Positions 1 through 8,283 of a stretch of DNA of 42,936 nucleotides are shown here, piece after piece. The first letter of the stretch is position 1; the number at the start of each line of letters is the position of its first letter. Source of the DNA: an uncultured archaeon (GTDB taxonomy: Archaea > Halobacteriota > Halobacteria > Halobacteriales > Haloferacaceae); NCBI GenBank assembly GCA_937138675.1, contig CAKZPG010000084.1, positions 1 through 42,936 on the forward strand. Reading direction: 5' to 3'. Position numbers and translations under genes: made by a program. The notes under the pieces are model-generated. The model made no database searches. It saw only the letters and a program-made list of their open reading frames with translations, and was not told the origin of the DNA.

Positions 1-410
1 TCTTTGGAGTCACGGGTGCGGAACCGCTCGTTCCACGTCCGCAGGCGCTGCATCTTCTCGCGCTGACGGCTGGAAAGGGTCTTTCCGTAGGCGTCTTTAT
101 TCTGCCAGCCGATGTTCGTCGACAGCCCCTTGTCGTGCATCATGTTCGTGGTGGGGGCGCCAACCCGGGACTTCTCGTCTTTCTCCTTTGAATCGAACGC
201 GCGCCACTCGGGGCCGCGGTCGATACTATCCTCTTCGACGACGAGGCCACAGTCCGAACAGACGGTCTCGCCGCGCTCTTCGTCGGTGGCGAGCTGGCCG
301 TCGCATTCAGGGCAGGTCAGCTCCTCGGACTGTTCTCTTTCGTCCTCGTCCTCACGCTCGCGTGCGCGAGAAGGGCTATTCGGGTCGAACTCTCGGACGC
401 TCTCGGTCAT
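1..410 (-). CDS. tfb: Transcription initiation factor IIB (TFB), N-terminal part, cut by window edge
   Basis: TFB binds the TBP-TATA complex and recruits archaeal RNA polymerase. About 136 N-terminal residues are visible. After an acidic Arg/Glu/Asp-rich leader comes a zinc ribbon with cysteines 33, 36, 51 and 54 (CPEC and CSDC). The B-reader/linker region follows, with the family-typical stretch GAPTTNMMHDKGLSTNIGW, and then a basic segment entering the first cyclin fold. The core cyclin repeats lie outside the window. The start is the ATG at 408-410; a palindromic AT box, atttaaat, lies at 476-483 upstream. Haloarchaea carry several tfb paralogues and which one this is cannot be told here. 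It is divergent from gatCA. Recognition of the family is secure. Confidence 0.95.
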   Translation of the reverse strand, partial: MTESVREFDPNSPSRAREREDEDEREQSEELTCPECDGQLATDEERGETVCSDCGLVVEEDSIDRGPEWRAFDSKEKDEKSRVGAPTTNMMHDKGLSTNIGWQNKDAYGKTLSSRQREKMQRLRTWNERFRTRDSK

Positions 411-475
411 TGTAGTGGGTGGGGCAGAGAAACCGCAGGGTGTCTTCTTAGCAAGCGATACTAGCGTGGCAGCGC

Positions 476-483
476 ATTTAAAT
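476..483 (-). promoter_or_regulatory. Candidate TATA element for tfb
   Basis: The palindromic atttaaat is the most AT-rich octamer in the tfb-gatC intergenic region. It lies about 65 nt upstream of the tfb ATG, which would give a leader of roughly 40 nt. Assignment is by position and composition only. Confidence 0.4.
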
Positions 484-598
484 CTGGCGCCATTGTGCGC
501 GCGTCAGGAGTAAGAAAAATACAGGACCCCGCCGAGGTAGGCGCCGTCGGCTGATCGGGCGTTCAGGACCGCGAGATTTTATTTTTGGTAGGGCGTGA

Positions 599-608
599 TC
601 ATTAATGA
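599..608. repeat. Perfect 10-bp palindrome TCATTAATGA upstream of gatC
   Basis: A perfect palindrome sits about 20 nt upstream of the candidate gatC TATA element and within the tfb-gatC divergent region. A BRE/activator or operator role is possible but the sequence alone does not show one. Confidence 0.4.
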
Positions 609-628
609 CTTTCGCCGACCGCATCGAA

Positions 629-636
629 ACTCTTAG
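629..636 (+). promoter_or_regulatory. Candidate TATA element for gatCA
   Basis: The actcttag motif is centred about 28 nt before the gatC ATG at 662. This is the spacing expected for a leaderless haloarchaeal transcript. No Shine-Dalgarno sequence precedes the ATG. Confidence 0.45.
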
Positions 637-661
637 TGGCCGGCCGTAACTGCGACAGAAT

Positions 662-940
662 ATGACAGACTACGCCGTTGACGAGGATGAGGTGCGTCAC
701 GTCGCGGCGCTCGCACGACTCGGGCTTGCCGAGGGCGAGGCCGCGGAGTTCGCCGGACAGTTCGCCGACATTCTAGAGTACTTTGAGGCGCTAGACGAGG
801 TACCGGAGGTTGATGCGGAGCCAGAGTTGACAAACGTCCTCCGGCCCGACGAGGTTGACGAAGGGCTGACTCAGGAGGAGGCGCTCCAGAACGCGCCGGA
901 GACGGAGGACGGCCGATTCAAGGGCCCACGGGTATCATAA
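662..940 (+). CDS. gatC: Asp-tRNA(Asn)/Glu-tRNA(Gln) amidotransferase subunit C
   Basis: Small GatC subunit (92 aa) of the GatCAB complex, which turns misacylated Asp-tRNA(Asn) or Glu-tRNA(Gln) into the amidated form. The family pattern is clear: an N-terminal helical part with DEVRHVAALARLGL, then FAGQFADILEYFEALDEVPEVD, and a C-terminal segment with LRPDEV. GatC wraps around GatA and stabilises it. The stop codon (938-940) is one base from the GTG start of gatA, so the two are co-transcribed and probably translationally coupled. gatB is not in the window; in haloarchaea it is often unlinked. Length is normal. Confidence 0.95.
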   Translation: MTDYAVDEDEVRHVAALARLGLAEGEAAEFAGQFADILEYFEALDEVPEVDAEPELTNVLRPDEVDEGLTQEEALQNAPETEDGRFKGPRVS

Positions 941-941
941 G

Positions 942-2234
942 GTGGCGCCCAAGCTGAACGTCTACGTCACCGAGGAGACCGTTCCGGGCGCTGGGGACGG
1001 CCCGCTCGCGGGCCGCTCCGTCGGTGTCAAGGATAACATCTCCACGAAAGGCATCCGCACCACCTGTGGCTCCAGGATGCTCGCGGACTACGTACCACCG
1101 TACGATGCGACCGTGGTGAAGCGCCTGACAGAGGCAGGTGCGACAATTACGGGCAAGACGAACATGGATGAGTTCGGGATGGGAACGACGACGGAGACGT
1201 CGGCGTTCGGACCGACCCGCAACCCTGTCGACCCGACCCGGGTTCCTGGCGGGTCCTCCGGTGGATCCGCGGCCGCCGTCGCTGCTGGGGAGACCGATCT
1301 CGCACTCGGCTCCGACACCGGTGGGTCAGTGCGCTGTCCCGCTGCGTTCTGTGGCGTCGTTGGAATCAAGCCCACGTACGGGCTCGTCTCCCGCTATGGC
1401 CTCGTCGCATACGCCAACTCGCTCGAACAGATCGGTCCGCTCGCGCCGACTGTCAGTGAGGCGGCCGAACTCCTTGACGTGATAGCCGGCCCCGACGAGC
1501 GAGACGCAACGACCCGCTACGACGACCGCGAGGGCCACCCCGCCGAGACGGCGACATACGCCGACGCCGCCGACGGCGATGTCGACGGGCTCTCGATCGG
1601 TGTCTGTACGGAGCTGGTTGAGGGCGCGGACGACCGTGTCGCCGAACGATTCGAAGCCGCTGTCGACGAACTCGTGGCACAGGGTGCCGAGGCCAAGGAG
1701 GTTTCACTACCATCTGTCGAGACAGCCGTCCAGGCCTACTACGTCATCGCCACCTCGGAGGCGTCGTCGAATCTCGCCCGGTTCGACGGCGTCCGCTACG
1801 GGCAGTCCGGCGGCTACGACGACAACTGGAACCAGGCCTTCGCCGACTCGCGGGCCTCATTCGGCCCCGAGGTCAAGCGGCGCATTCTCCTCGGCACGTT
1901 CGCGCTCTCTGCGGGCTACCAAGACCGGTACTACCGGAAGGCACAGGACGCCCGCGCGTGGATCCGCCGGGACTTCGATGAGACGTTCGACGAGGTGGAC
2001 GTTGTCGCGTCCCCAACGATGCCCGTCCTCCCGTTCGAACTCGGTGAGAGCCTCTCCGACCCACTGACGATGTACCTCGCGGACGCGAACACAACGCCGG
2101 TGAACCTCGCGAACCTCCCGGCCGTCTCGGTGCCGGCCGGTCGGGCAGACGGCCTCCCAGTGGGGCTTCAGCTCGTCGGTCCCCGGTTCGGCGAGAAGAC
2201 GATTATCCGGGCGGCGAGCGCGGTTGATGCGTAA
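942..2234 (+). CDS. gatA: Asp-tRNA(Asn)/Glu-tRNA(Gln) amidotransferase subunit A
   Basis: GatA (430 aa) is the glutaminase subunit of the amidotransferase and releases ammonia from glutamine for GatB. It carries the amidase-signature fold: the catalytic lysine in SVGVKDNIS near residue 30, and the Gly/Ser-rich signature with GGSSGGSAAAVAAG followed by SDTGGSVRCPA, which supply the Ser-cis-Ser-Lys triad. GTG is used as start because it follows the gatC stop by one base and gives the family N-terminus; an ATG start would lose part of the domain. The C-terminus ends almost against the convergent trkH stop (2236), with no room for a separate terminator. Length is usual for haloarchaeal GatA. Confidence 0.96.
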   Translation: MAPKLNVYVTEETVPGAGDGPLAGRSVGVKDNISTKGIRTTCGSRMLADYVPPYDATVVKRLTEAGATITGKTNMDEFGMGTTTETSAFGPTRNPVDPTRVPGGSSGGSAAAVAAGETDLALGSDTGGSVRCPAAFCGVVGIKPTYGLVSRYGLVAYANSLEQIGPLAPTVSEAAELLDVIAGPDERDATTRYDDREGHPAETATYADAADGDVDGLSIGVCTELVEGADDRVAERFEAAVDELVAQGAEAKEVSLPSVETAVQAYYVIATSEASSNLARFDGVRYGQSGGYDDNWNQAFADSRASFGPEVKRRILLGTFALSAGYQDRYYRKAQDARAWIRRDFDETFDEVDVVASPTMPVLPFELGESLSDPLTMYLADANTTPVNLANLPAVSVPAGRADGLPVGLQLVGPRFGEKTIIRAASAVDA

Positions 2235-2235
2235 A

Positions 2236-3849
2236 TCAGGTCCGCCAGTACTCCGGGATAAACAGCACGAGCACGGGGATTATTTCGAGCCGACCGACCC
2301 ACATCAGTCCGATTATGAACACTTTTGCGGGCCCCGAGAACCCGAGGTAGTTCCCCATCGGGCCAAGTGCACCGAACCCCGGCCCGACGTTCCCGAGCGT
2401 CGACGCAGCGGCGCTCACGGCCTCAAGAATCGACAGCCCTTGGTCAACGCGCGCCACGTCCAGCGAGAGCATAGTCGCGGCGAAGACGAACAGGAGGAGA
2501 TAGAGCGCGGTGAACGCGTGGATACCCCGAACAGCGCTCTCGTCGACGACTCGCCCACCGAGACGGATTGGCCGCACGGCGTCTGGACGGGCGGTCGTGA
2601 ACAGTTCGCGACGGAGCGACTTCACGACGACGTACCACCGGATGATCTTCACAGACCCGCCAGTCGACCCGGCAGATCCGCCGACAAACATCCCTATGAG
2701 GATGAGATACTGCGCGGCGGGCGACCACGCGTTGAAATCAATACTTGCGTACCCAGTTGTAGTGACGATAGCTGTGGCCTGAAAGGCAGCGTGACGGACT
2801 GCCGGTTCGGCTGACGCCACGACGGCACCTCGAACGGACGCGAGGTAGCCCGCGTCGTAGGTACTTGCCCCCCCTGGAACGGTGGCCACGAAGCCGTCAC
2901 CGAGAAAGAGGAGACCCGCAGCGACAGCGGTAAACACACCGAGGACGCCCACGTAGGTCCGGAACTCGCGGTCGGAGACGAGGTGATCCGGGTCACCGCT
3001 CAACACACGCCAGAACAACGCGAAGTTGGTTCCCGCGGCGATCATGAACGGGATGATCACCCACTGGACGGCGGCGGAGAACGCCTCGATCGATCTTGCC
3101 TCGGGCGAGAACCCGCCGGTGGGCATCGTGGTGAGTGGGTGCGCAACGGCGTTGTAGACGCCCATGTTTGGAGCCATCCCCGCAAGGTGGAGGCCGTAGA
3201 GCAGCGCCATCTCAAGGAGGGTGAGGCCGATGTAGACGCCCCACAGCACTCGGGCGGTGTTGGCGACACGGGGTGTGAGCTTCTCAATTCCGGGGCCGGG
3301 TGCCTCTGCGTCCATTAGCTGCGCGCCCCCCACCGACAGTTCGGGAAGAATGGCCACCGCGAGAACGACAATACCCATCCCGCCAAGCCACTGGGTAAGC
3401 TGCCGCCAGAGCATAATAGAGCGGGTGTGGCTCTCGAACGAGAGGTTCCCAACCACCGTTGCGCCCGTCGTCGTGAATCCGGACATCGACTCGAACAACG
3501 CGTTCACGGGGTGGCCAAGCGTCGACTCGGGATGGGCGGCCACGAGCAATCCAGGGACGCCATGGGCCTCCACGAGATACGGCACTGCACCGACCAAGGC
3601 GACAGCGAACCATGTCAAGCCAACCATCAGGAAACCTTCACGAACGCCAATGTCGGGGTCAGGCGCCAGTCGTTCTAGCCCGACTCCGAGCGCGAGGGTC
3701 AACCCAATCGTGAGGAGGAAGGGTGCGACTGACTCGCCGTAGGCGGCGGCGACGACGAACGGGACAATTAGTGGCACGGCGAGGTATTTCAAAACCGACC
3801 CGACAAGCGAGAGACTGTTTCGGTAGTTGACCGCTGTCCCCCGTTGCAT
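2236..3849 (-). CDS. trkH: TrkH-type potassium uptake channel subunit
   Basis: Membrane pore subunit (537 aa) of a Trk/Ktr-type K+ uptake system. It shows the fourfold pore-loop architecture of the family: MSGFTTTGATVV, HPLTTMPTGGFS, IVTTTGYASID and STLGNVGPGFG each sit in a loop between hydrophobic helices and carry the selectivity-filter glycine. The first ATG (3847-3849) precedes a first transmembrane helix at about residues 15-35. It lies 45 bp downstream of trkA on the same strand, so channel and gating subunit are probably one transcription unit. K+ uptake is central in a salt-in halophile that holds molar cytoplasmic KCl. The 3' end abuts convergent gatA. Confidence 0.95.
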   Translation of the reverse strand: MQRGTAVNYRNSLSLVGSVLKYLAVPLIVPFVVAAAYGESVAPFLLTIGLTLALGVGLERLAPDPDIGVREGFLMVGLTWFAVALVGAVPYLVEAHGVPGLLVAAHPESTLGHPVNALFESMSGFTTTGATVVGNLSFESHTRSIMLWRQLTQWLGGMGIVVLAVAILPELSVGGAQLMDAEAPGPGIEKLTPRVANTARVLWGVYIGLTLLEMALLYGLHLAGMAPNMGVYNAVAHPLTTMPTGGFSPEARSIEAFSAAVQWVIIPFMIAAGTNFALFWRVLSGDPDHLVSDREFRTYVGVLGVFTAVAAGLLFLGDGFVATVPGGASTYDAGYLASVRGAVVASAEPAVRHAAFQATAIVTTTGYASIDFNAWSPAAQYLILIGMFVGGSAGSTGGSVKIIRWYVVVKSLRRELFTTARPDAVRPIRLGGRVVDESAVRGIHAFTALYLLLFVFAATMLSLDVARVDQGLSILEAVSAAASTLGNVGPGFGALGPMGNYLGFSGPAKVFIIGLMWVGRLEIIPVLVLFIPEYWRT

Positions 3850-3894
3850 ACCAACAGGCCGGCGCGAGGGGTAAAAAGCCCCGCCGATCCAGCC

Positions 3895-5232
3895 TTAGAG
3901 CGACGCAGCGAGTTCATCCGCAGACTCCGTCGCGGTGAACGCGATAACGTGGTCGCCGACTTGGATCACCGTGTCACCGCGGGGGACGACCATGTCGCCG
4001 TTGCGCGTGATGGCGCCAATGACTACGTCGCTCGGAAGGTCACCGACGGACTCGTGAATTGGGCGGCCCGCGAGCGGGCTCGGCTGCTCTATCTCGAACT
4101 CCATCACTTCGGCTGCATCGGCCTCAAGAATAGCGACGTTCTCTGCGCCGCCCGCACGGGTCAGTCGGGTTATCTCCTCGGCGACCACACGCCGCGGGCT
4201 GACGGCCACGTCGACGCCTACCGTCTCGAACACTTCGATATAGCGGTAGGTGTCGACGACGGAGATGGCGCGCGCGGCCCCGGCCCGCTTCGCGAGCATA
4301 CACGCGAGCAAGTTGCGCTCGTCGGACGCCAGTGCGCTGACTACCACGTCCGCGTCGCCAACGTGTTCGCGATCGAGGAAGTCAGGATCGGTCGCGTCTG
4401 ATTCCAAGACGACCACTTTCGGGAGGTCCTCGGCGATCTGCCGGGCGCGGTCGCGGTCACGCTCTATCATCCGGACACTGATTCCGCGGTCGGCGAGCGA
4501 CTTCGCGACCTGGTAGCCAATCTCGGAGCCACCGACGACGACGGCTTCCTGAACGCGCCGATGTTCGTCGCTCTCGGCGACACTCGGCGCAAACTGTCGG
4601 ACGCTTTCGGGGGGACCGACCACGACAAGGCGGTCGTCTGGCTGGATCTGTGTCTCTCCTCTGGGAATCACCAAATCACCATCGCGGAACAGGCCGACAA
4701 ATGTCAAGGCGTCGTAGCGATCAGCATCGCTGACGGTGTGGCCCGCCACCTCGCAGTCTGCAGCGACCTCAAACTCAGCCATCTGGACGAGACCGCCTGC
4801 GAACGGCTCAACGTCTCTCGCGGCGGGCAGGCCCACAACACGGACGATCTCCTGTGCGGCGAGCAGATTCGTACAGACCATCAGGTCGACGCCGAATGCG
4901 TGCTGGGAACGCTGCCACGTCCGCAGGTAGCTCGTCTGTTTCACCCGTGCAACAGTAAACGCGTCAGACAAAGCCGTCACCGTCGAGCAGGCGACGATAT
5001 TCGTCTCGTCGACGTCCGTCGATGCGATTACGATGTCAGCCCGTTTAATACTGACTTGCTCCAGCGTCTCCAACGACGTGCCGTCGCCTTGGACCGCGAG
5101 GACGTCCAGGTTGTAGGTCAACTCTTCGACACGATCCGGGTCACGTTCAACGACAACGACCTCGTGGTCAGCATCAAGATCGGCGGCGATGCTCTCACCG
5201 ACCTGCCCGGCGCCGATGACTATTATCCGCAC
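3895..5232 (-). CDS. trkA: Trk system potassium uptake protein TrkA, double RCK
   Basis: Cytoplasmic regulatory subunit (445 aa) that binds NAD(H)/nucleotides and gates TrkH. Two tandem RCK units are visible. The first Rossmann half starts at residue 1 with IVIGAGQVGESIA and has a TrkA-C half near residues 135-220. The second starts with VVVGGSEIGYQVA near residue 230 and has a TrkA-C half at the end, including PRGDTVIQVGDHVIAF. Acidic residues ending the second beta strand (VVVERD and MIERD) fit NAD binding. It is the upstream gene of the trkA-trkH pair. The ATG at 5230-5232 gives the classic N-terminus MRIIVIGAG. Length matches double-domain TrkA. Confidence 0.95.
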   Translation of the reverse strand: MRIIVIGAGQVGESIAADLDADHEVVVVERDPDRVEELTYNLDVLAVQGDGTSLETLEQVSIKRADIVIASTDVDETNIVACSTVTALSDAFTVARVKQTSYLRTWQRSQHAFGVDLMVCTNLLAAQEIVRVVGLPAARDVEPFAGGLVQMAEFEVAADCEVAGHTVSDADRYDALTFVGLFRDGDLVIPRGETQIQPDDRLVVVGPPESVRQFAPSVAESDEHRRVQEAVVVGGSEIGYQVAKSLADRGISVRMIERDRDRARQIAEDLPKVVVLESDATDPDFLDREHVGDADVVVSALASDERNLLACMLAKRAGAARAISVVDTYRYIEVFETVGVDVAVSPRRVVAEEITRLTRAGGAENVAILEADAAEVMEFEIEQPSPLAGRPIHESVGDLPSDVVIGAITRNGDMVVPRGDTVIQVGDHVIAFTATESADELAASL

Positions 5233-5324
5233 CGCGAGGCCTCTTGATCGCCGTATCCACGACGCGACACTATCATAGGGATGTATCGGCCCGGAGCCTG
5301 TTTCACGTTTGTGATGCCACTGGC

Positions 5325-5870
5325 TCAGACACCTCCCGGGCGGTCGTGGTAGTCGATCTTCACGTCCCGACGCCGCCCCTCCACGTCTGCGACGGCCCGT
5401 TCGACAACTCGTTGAGCCTCCTCGACTATCTTCGGGCGGACCATCCCGATCACCCGGTCGAGCGAGACGAATCGCGGAAGCGACACTGCGTCCGTCCGCG
5501 CAGAGTGAGGGTCGAACGCCACCTCGAAGTGAACACGGGTGGCTGCCGTTGAGTCCGAGGGCGCGTCCACCGGGAGGGCGGTCGGCTCGATCGTCCAGCT
5601 CCCCTCCGCGTCAAGATGGCGGGTGATCTGCCAGTCGATCCGTTCGGGTGCCTCGACTGCTGTCACCTCCGAATGGACGGTGTAGCTCAGCTTCCACCAC
5701 GAGAACTGGAGCTGGTAGCGCGTATCCGGGCCGCCGTCGCCATCGCTCGCCACGTCGGTAAGATACTCCGTATAACGGGTGTACCGGGGGAAGTCAACGA
5801 GGGCGTCGAACACCTCCTCGCGGGAAGCGAAAAACACCGTACTCAGGGCGATACGGTCCACAAAATACAC
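5325..5870 (-). CDS. SRPBCC/START-like domain protein (polyketide cyclase family)
   Basis: A single-domain protein of 181 aa resembling the SRPBCC (Bet v1/START-like) superfamily. The N-terminus ASREEVFDALVDFPRYTRYTEYL is the typical first helix after strand 1. Strands with YQLQFSWWKLSYTVHSEVTAVEAPERIDWQI follow, then a long C-terminal helix with KIVEEAQRVVERAVADVEGR. Members bind lipids or other hydrophobic ligands, or assist coenzyme Q-like quinone biosynthesis; no ligand can be named. It is divergent from the universal stress gene with a 68-bp gap. Family assignment is good, function open. Confidence 0.75.
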   Translation of the reverse strand: MYFVDRIALSTVFFASREEVFDALVDFPRYTRYTEYLTDVASDGDGGPDTRYQLQFSWWKLSYTVHSEVTAVEAPERIDWQITRHLDAEGSWTIEPTALPVDAPSDSTAATRVHFEVAFDPHSARTDAVSLPRFVSLDRVIGMVRPKIVEEAQRVVERAVADVEGRRRDVKIDYHDRPGGV

Positions 5871-5938
5871 TTTCTCGTGGCGGCGGCTAATTCCTTGCGT
5901 CTTCCACGTTAAAGTACCACCCGGGCGTGCGACCGAGT

Positions 5939-6382
5939 ATGCCTGCCGGCTACCAGACTGTTCTCGTTCCGACGGACGGGAGCGACGAGGTCAACCGTGC
6001 GCTCAACCACGCCTTCCGCATCGCGACGGACCACAGCGCCGAGGTTCACGCGCTCTACATCGTTGACACTCGGGTACTGAGGGCCGCGAGCGAGAACAGA
6101 GAGAGCGTCGCGGCCGACCTCCGAGATCAGGGTGACGCCGCGGTCAAGCACGTCGCCGGTCGCGCCGCCGGGGTCGACGTTGAGTGTACGACCGTCGTCC
6201 GCGAGGGGACGCCCGACGTGGCGATCCGCGACTACGCCGACGAAATTGCGGCCGACGTGGTCGTGATGGCGCCGCGTGGCCTGACGGGACGTGACCGCCT
6301 CCGGAGTCTTGGAAGTGTCACGGAACGGGTCGTCGGGAGTGCGGACCACCCGGTGCTTGTCGTCGGGGGAGAGAGCGGTTAA
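5939..6382 (+). CDS. Universal stress protein (UspA family)
   Basis: Single UspA domain, 147 aa. The N-terminal strand with VLVPTDGSDEVNRALNHAF carries the family Asp that contacts ATP. The C-terminal part has a Gly-rich segment, APRGLTGRDRLRSLGS, followed by VTERVVGSADHPVLVV. The spacing between the glycine pairs is shorter than the ATP-binding consensus of MJ0577-type proteins, so nucleotide binding is uncertain. The ATG at 5939 is preferred over an in-frame GTG at 5927 because it gives the normal N-terminus. coaBC follows 25 bp downstream on the same strand; co-transcription is possible. Confidence 0.9.
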   Translation: MPAGYQTVLVPTDGSDEVNRALNHAFRIATDHSAEVHALYIVDTRVLRAASENRESVAADLRDQGDAAVKHVAGRAAGVDVECTTVVREGTPDVAIRDYADEIAADVVVMAPRGLTGRDRLRSLGSVTERVVGSADHPVLVVGGESG

Positions 6383-6407
6383 GTCAGCGCGGGCGGTAGC
6401 TGAAGCT

Positions 6408-7571
6408 GTGTTTGAAGGCGTCAACGTCGCGTTGGGGGTGACGGGCAGTATTGCCGCCGTCCGGGTCGTTGAGCTCGCTCACGAACTCCGGCGCGAGGGG
6501 GCAACAGTCAGGGCCGTCACAACCCCATCCGCTGAGAGTATCATCCATCCGTGGGCGATCGAATTCGCGACTGATGCGCCGCCGATCACCGAGATAACGG
6601 GCCGTGTCGAACACGTTGACCTCTGCGGACGTGAGGGGTGGGCTGACGTTCTCCTCGTCGCCCCTGCTACGGCCAACACCGTCGGAAAGGTAGCGAGCGC
6701 GGTCGACGACACACCAGTCACCACCTGCGTGACGACGGCCCTCGGTGCGGGCGTGCCCGTCGTCGTCGCGCCCGCAATGCACGAGCCGATGTACGACCAC
6801 CCCGGCGTTCTCGACGCGCTTGACCGGCTGGAGTCATGGGGCGTCAACCTCGTCGCTCCGCGCCTAGAGGAGGGGAAGGCAAAAATAGCCGATAACGAGG
6901 CGATAGCGACGGCAGTAGCGCGCGCAACTGGCGACCGACCGCTCGACGGAAGTAACATCGTCGTCACCGGTGGCGGCACCGCCGAGGCGGTAGACCCCGT
7001 CCGGGTCCTGACAAATCGTGCGTCGGGCCAGACGGGCCGTGCGGTCGCCCGCGCCTGTCACGTCATGGGCGCGGACGTAACGCTCGTTCACGCGGGTATC
7101 GGCGACCCACCCGAGACGCCCGGCGTCGAGACGATCGGGGTCGAGTCGACAGCAGACCTCCTCGCCGCGACACTCGAGGCTGCTGGCGGCGCGGACGCCC
7201 TCGTCGCGAGCGCCGCCGTCGGCGACTTCACGGTTGAGACGCGAGACAAGAAGATCCGGTCGGGCGAGCCGGTGACACTCAACTTCCGACCGACGCCGAA
7301 GGTGATAACTGAGGTTCGAGAGGCTCATCCCGACCTCACGGTCGTCGGGTTCAAACTCGAACCCGGCGCGGACGACGAGGCGATGGTTGCCGAGGCGCGG
7401 GCGTTGATGGACCGCACCGGACTGACAATTGTGGTGGCGAACGACGCGCGGGCGGTGGGCGGAACGGAGACGCGCGCGCTCCTCGTCCGACCAGAGGGCG
7501 AGCCGGAGGTCATCGAGGGGTCGAAGGCCGACCTCGGAGCGCGGGTCGCCGACGCGTTGGTCGACGGTTAG
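6408..7571 (+). CDS. coaBC: Bifunctional phosphopantothenoylcysteine decarboxylase / phosphopantothenate-cysteine ligase
   Basis: CoaBC (387 aa) makes 4'-phosphopantetheine for coenzyme A: CoaB joins cysteine to 4'-phosphopantothenate and CoaC decarboxylates the product. The N-terminal flavoprotein domain shows LGVTGSIAAV, the active-site histidine in RVEHVDLCG, VAPATANT and the PAMHEPMY substrate-binding loop (His where bacteria have Asn). The ligase domain begins near residue 185 with VVTGGGTAEAVDPVR, NRASGQTGRAVA, ASAAVGDF and the KIRS motif. GTG at 6408 is chosen since VFEGVNVALGVTG is the family start; the longer frame overlaps usp with a non-homologous leader. Its TAG stop overlaps the convergent mrpG stop (TTAG at 7568-7571). 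Confidence 0.94.
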   Translation: MFEGVNVALGVTGSIAAVRVVELAHELRREGATVRAVTTPSAESIIHPWAIEFATDAPPITEITGRVEHVDLCGREGWADVLLVAPATANTVGKVASAVDDTPVTTCVTTALGAGVPVVVAPAMHEPMYDHPGVLDALDRLESWGVNLVAPRLEEGKAKIADNEAIATAVARATGDRPLDGSNIVVTGGGTAEAVDPVRVLTNRASGQTGRAVARACHVMGADVTLVHAGIGDPPETPGVETIGVESTADLLAATLEAAGGADALVASAAVGDFTVETRDKKIRSGEPVTLNFRPTPKVITEVREAHPDLTVVGFKLEPGADDEAMVAEARALMDRTGLTIVVANDARAVGGTETRALLVRPEGEPEVIEGSKADLGARVADALVDG

Positions 7572-7981
7572 TCGTCAGAGTCGGCGTCAGACTCGCGGTC
7601 GCCCTCGGACGGGACAGGCCACTCCACACCCTCGCGGAACGGGACGCCCATCCGCTGTGCGGCGCGACTTATCATGTGCGCGCCGGTCGGCGCGGTGAGA
7701 AAGAGGAAGACAACAGTGACAAAGGCTGTTAACCCCTCACCGCCGGGCCCGAACCGTGCGACCCCGGCAAGAGCGACACTCGCGGAACCGAGCGTAGTCG
7801 CCTTTGTCGTGGCGTGCAGCCGGTTGTAGACGGCCGGGAGGCGAAGTAGACCGACCGTCCCGACGGTCAGGAAGACGGCCCCGACGAGAGTGAAAGTTAC
7901 CACGAGCGTAGTCCGAACCGGCCCCATCGTCGGCGCTGACGTCTCGGCTGCAAGCGGAACGAGCGTGGAGAGTCCAGTCAT
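7568..7981 (-). CDS. mrpG: Mrp-type Na+/H+ antiporter subunit G
   Basis: Small membrane subunit (137 aa) of the Mrp multisubunit cation/proton antiporter. Three hydrophobic segments are seen at about residues 25-45, 60-80 and 85-105, with the family sequence GTVGLLRLPAVYNRLHATTKATTLG between the first two. The C-terminal tail is acidic (ESDADSDD), as expected for haloarchaea. Its start codon overlaps the mrpF stop by 4 nt (7978-7981). It is the last gene of the seven-gene operon. A start closer to the first helix, at MGPVRTTL, is possible. Confidence 0.93.
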   Translation of the reverse strand: MTGLSTLVPLAAETSAPTMGPVRTTLVVTFTLVGAVFLTVGTVGLLRLPAVYNRLHATTKATTLGSASVALAGVARFGPGGEGLTAFVTVVFLFLTAPTGAHMISRAAQRMGVPFREGVEWPVPSEGDRESDADSDD

Positions 7982-8283
7982 TCGATTATATCTCCGTCGG
8001 TCACGTATCGCGCGACCGCGATGGTCGTCAGGAAGCCGATGATTGCGAGAACGAGGCTCACGTCCACGAAGAATCCCTGCCCGGTCAACACGGCGTAGAG
8101 AACGGCAATCGCGACGATGTTCGTCGCGACGGTGTCGAGCGCTACCACTCGGTCGGGCGTGGTCGGTCCACGGATAACTCGATAGCCAACGAACAGCGTC
8201 AGAAGAGCCGAGAGAACGAGTGCGCCACTCGTGAGGAGGGCGACGATGCCCGTCGCTGTCACGGCTGCCGCGGCCTCAGCCAT
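7978..8283 (-). CDS. mrpF: Mrp-type Na+/H+ antiporter subunit F
   Basis: Subunit F (101 aa) with three membrane segments and the highly conserved RGPTTPDRVVALDTVATNIVA, whose aspartates are needed in bacterial MrpF. The ATG at 8281-8283 overlaps the mrpE stop and is preferred to a GTG at 8292. The 3' end overlaps mrpG by 4 nt. Only the seven-subunit complex is expected to work; F alone has no activity. Confidence 0.93.
   Translation of the reverse strand: MAEAAAAVTATGIVALLTSGALVLSALLTLFVGYRVIRGPTTPDRVVALDTVATNIVAIAVLYAVLTGQGFFVDVSLVLAIIGFLTTIAVARYVTDGDIIE

Noticed and set aside
112-513. Plus-strand ORF of 133 codons over tfb
   Set aside because: Ser/Arg-rich mirror of the TFB coding sequence; the zinc-ribbon protein on the minus strand is real.
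6291-6407. In-frame upstream extension of coaBC
   Set aside because: It lies inside the universal stress gene in another frame and has no homology to the CoaBC N-terminus.
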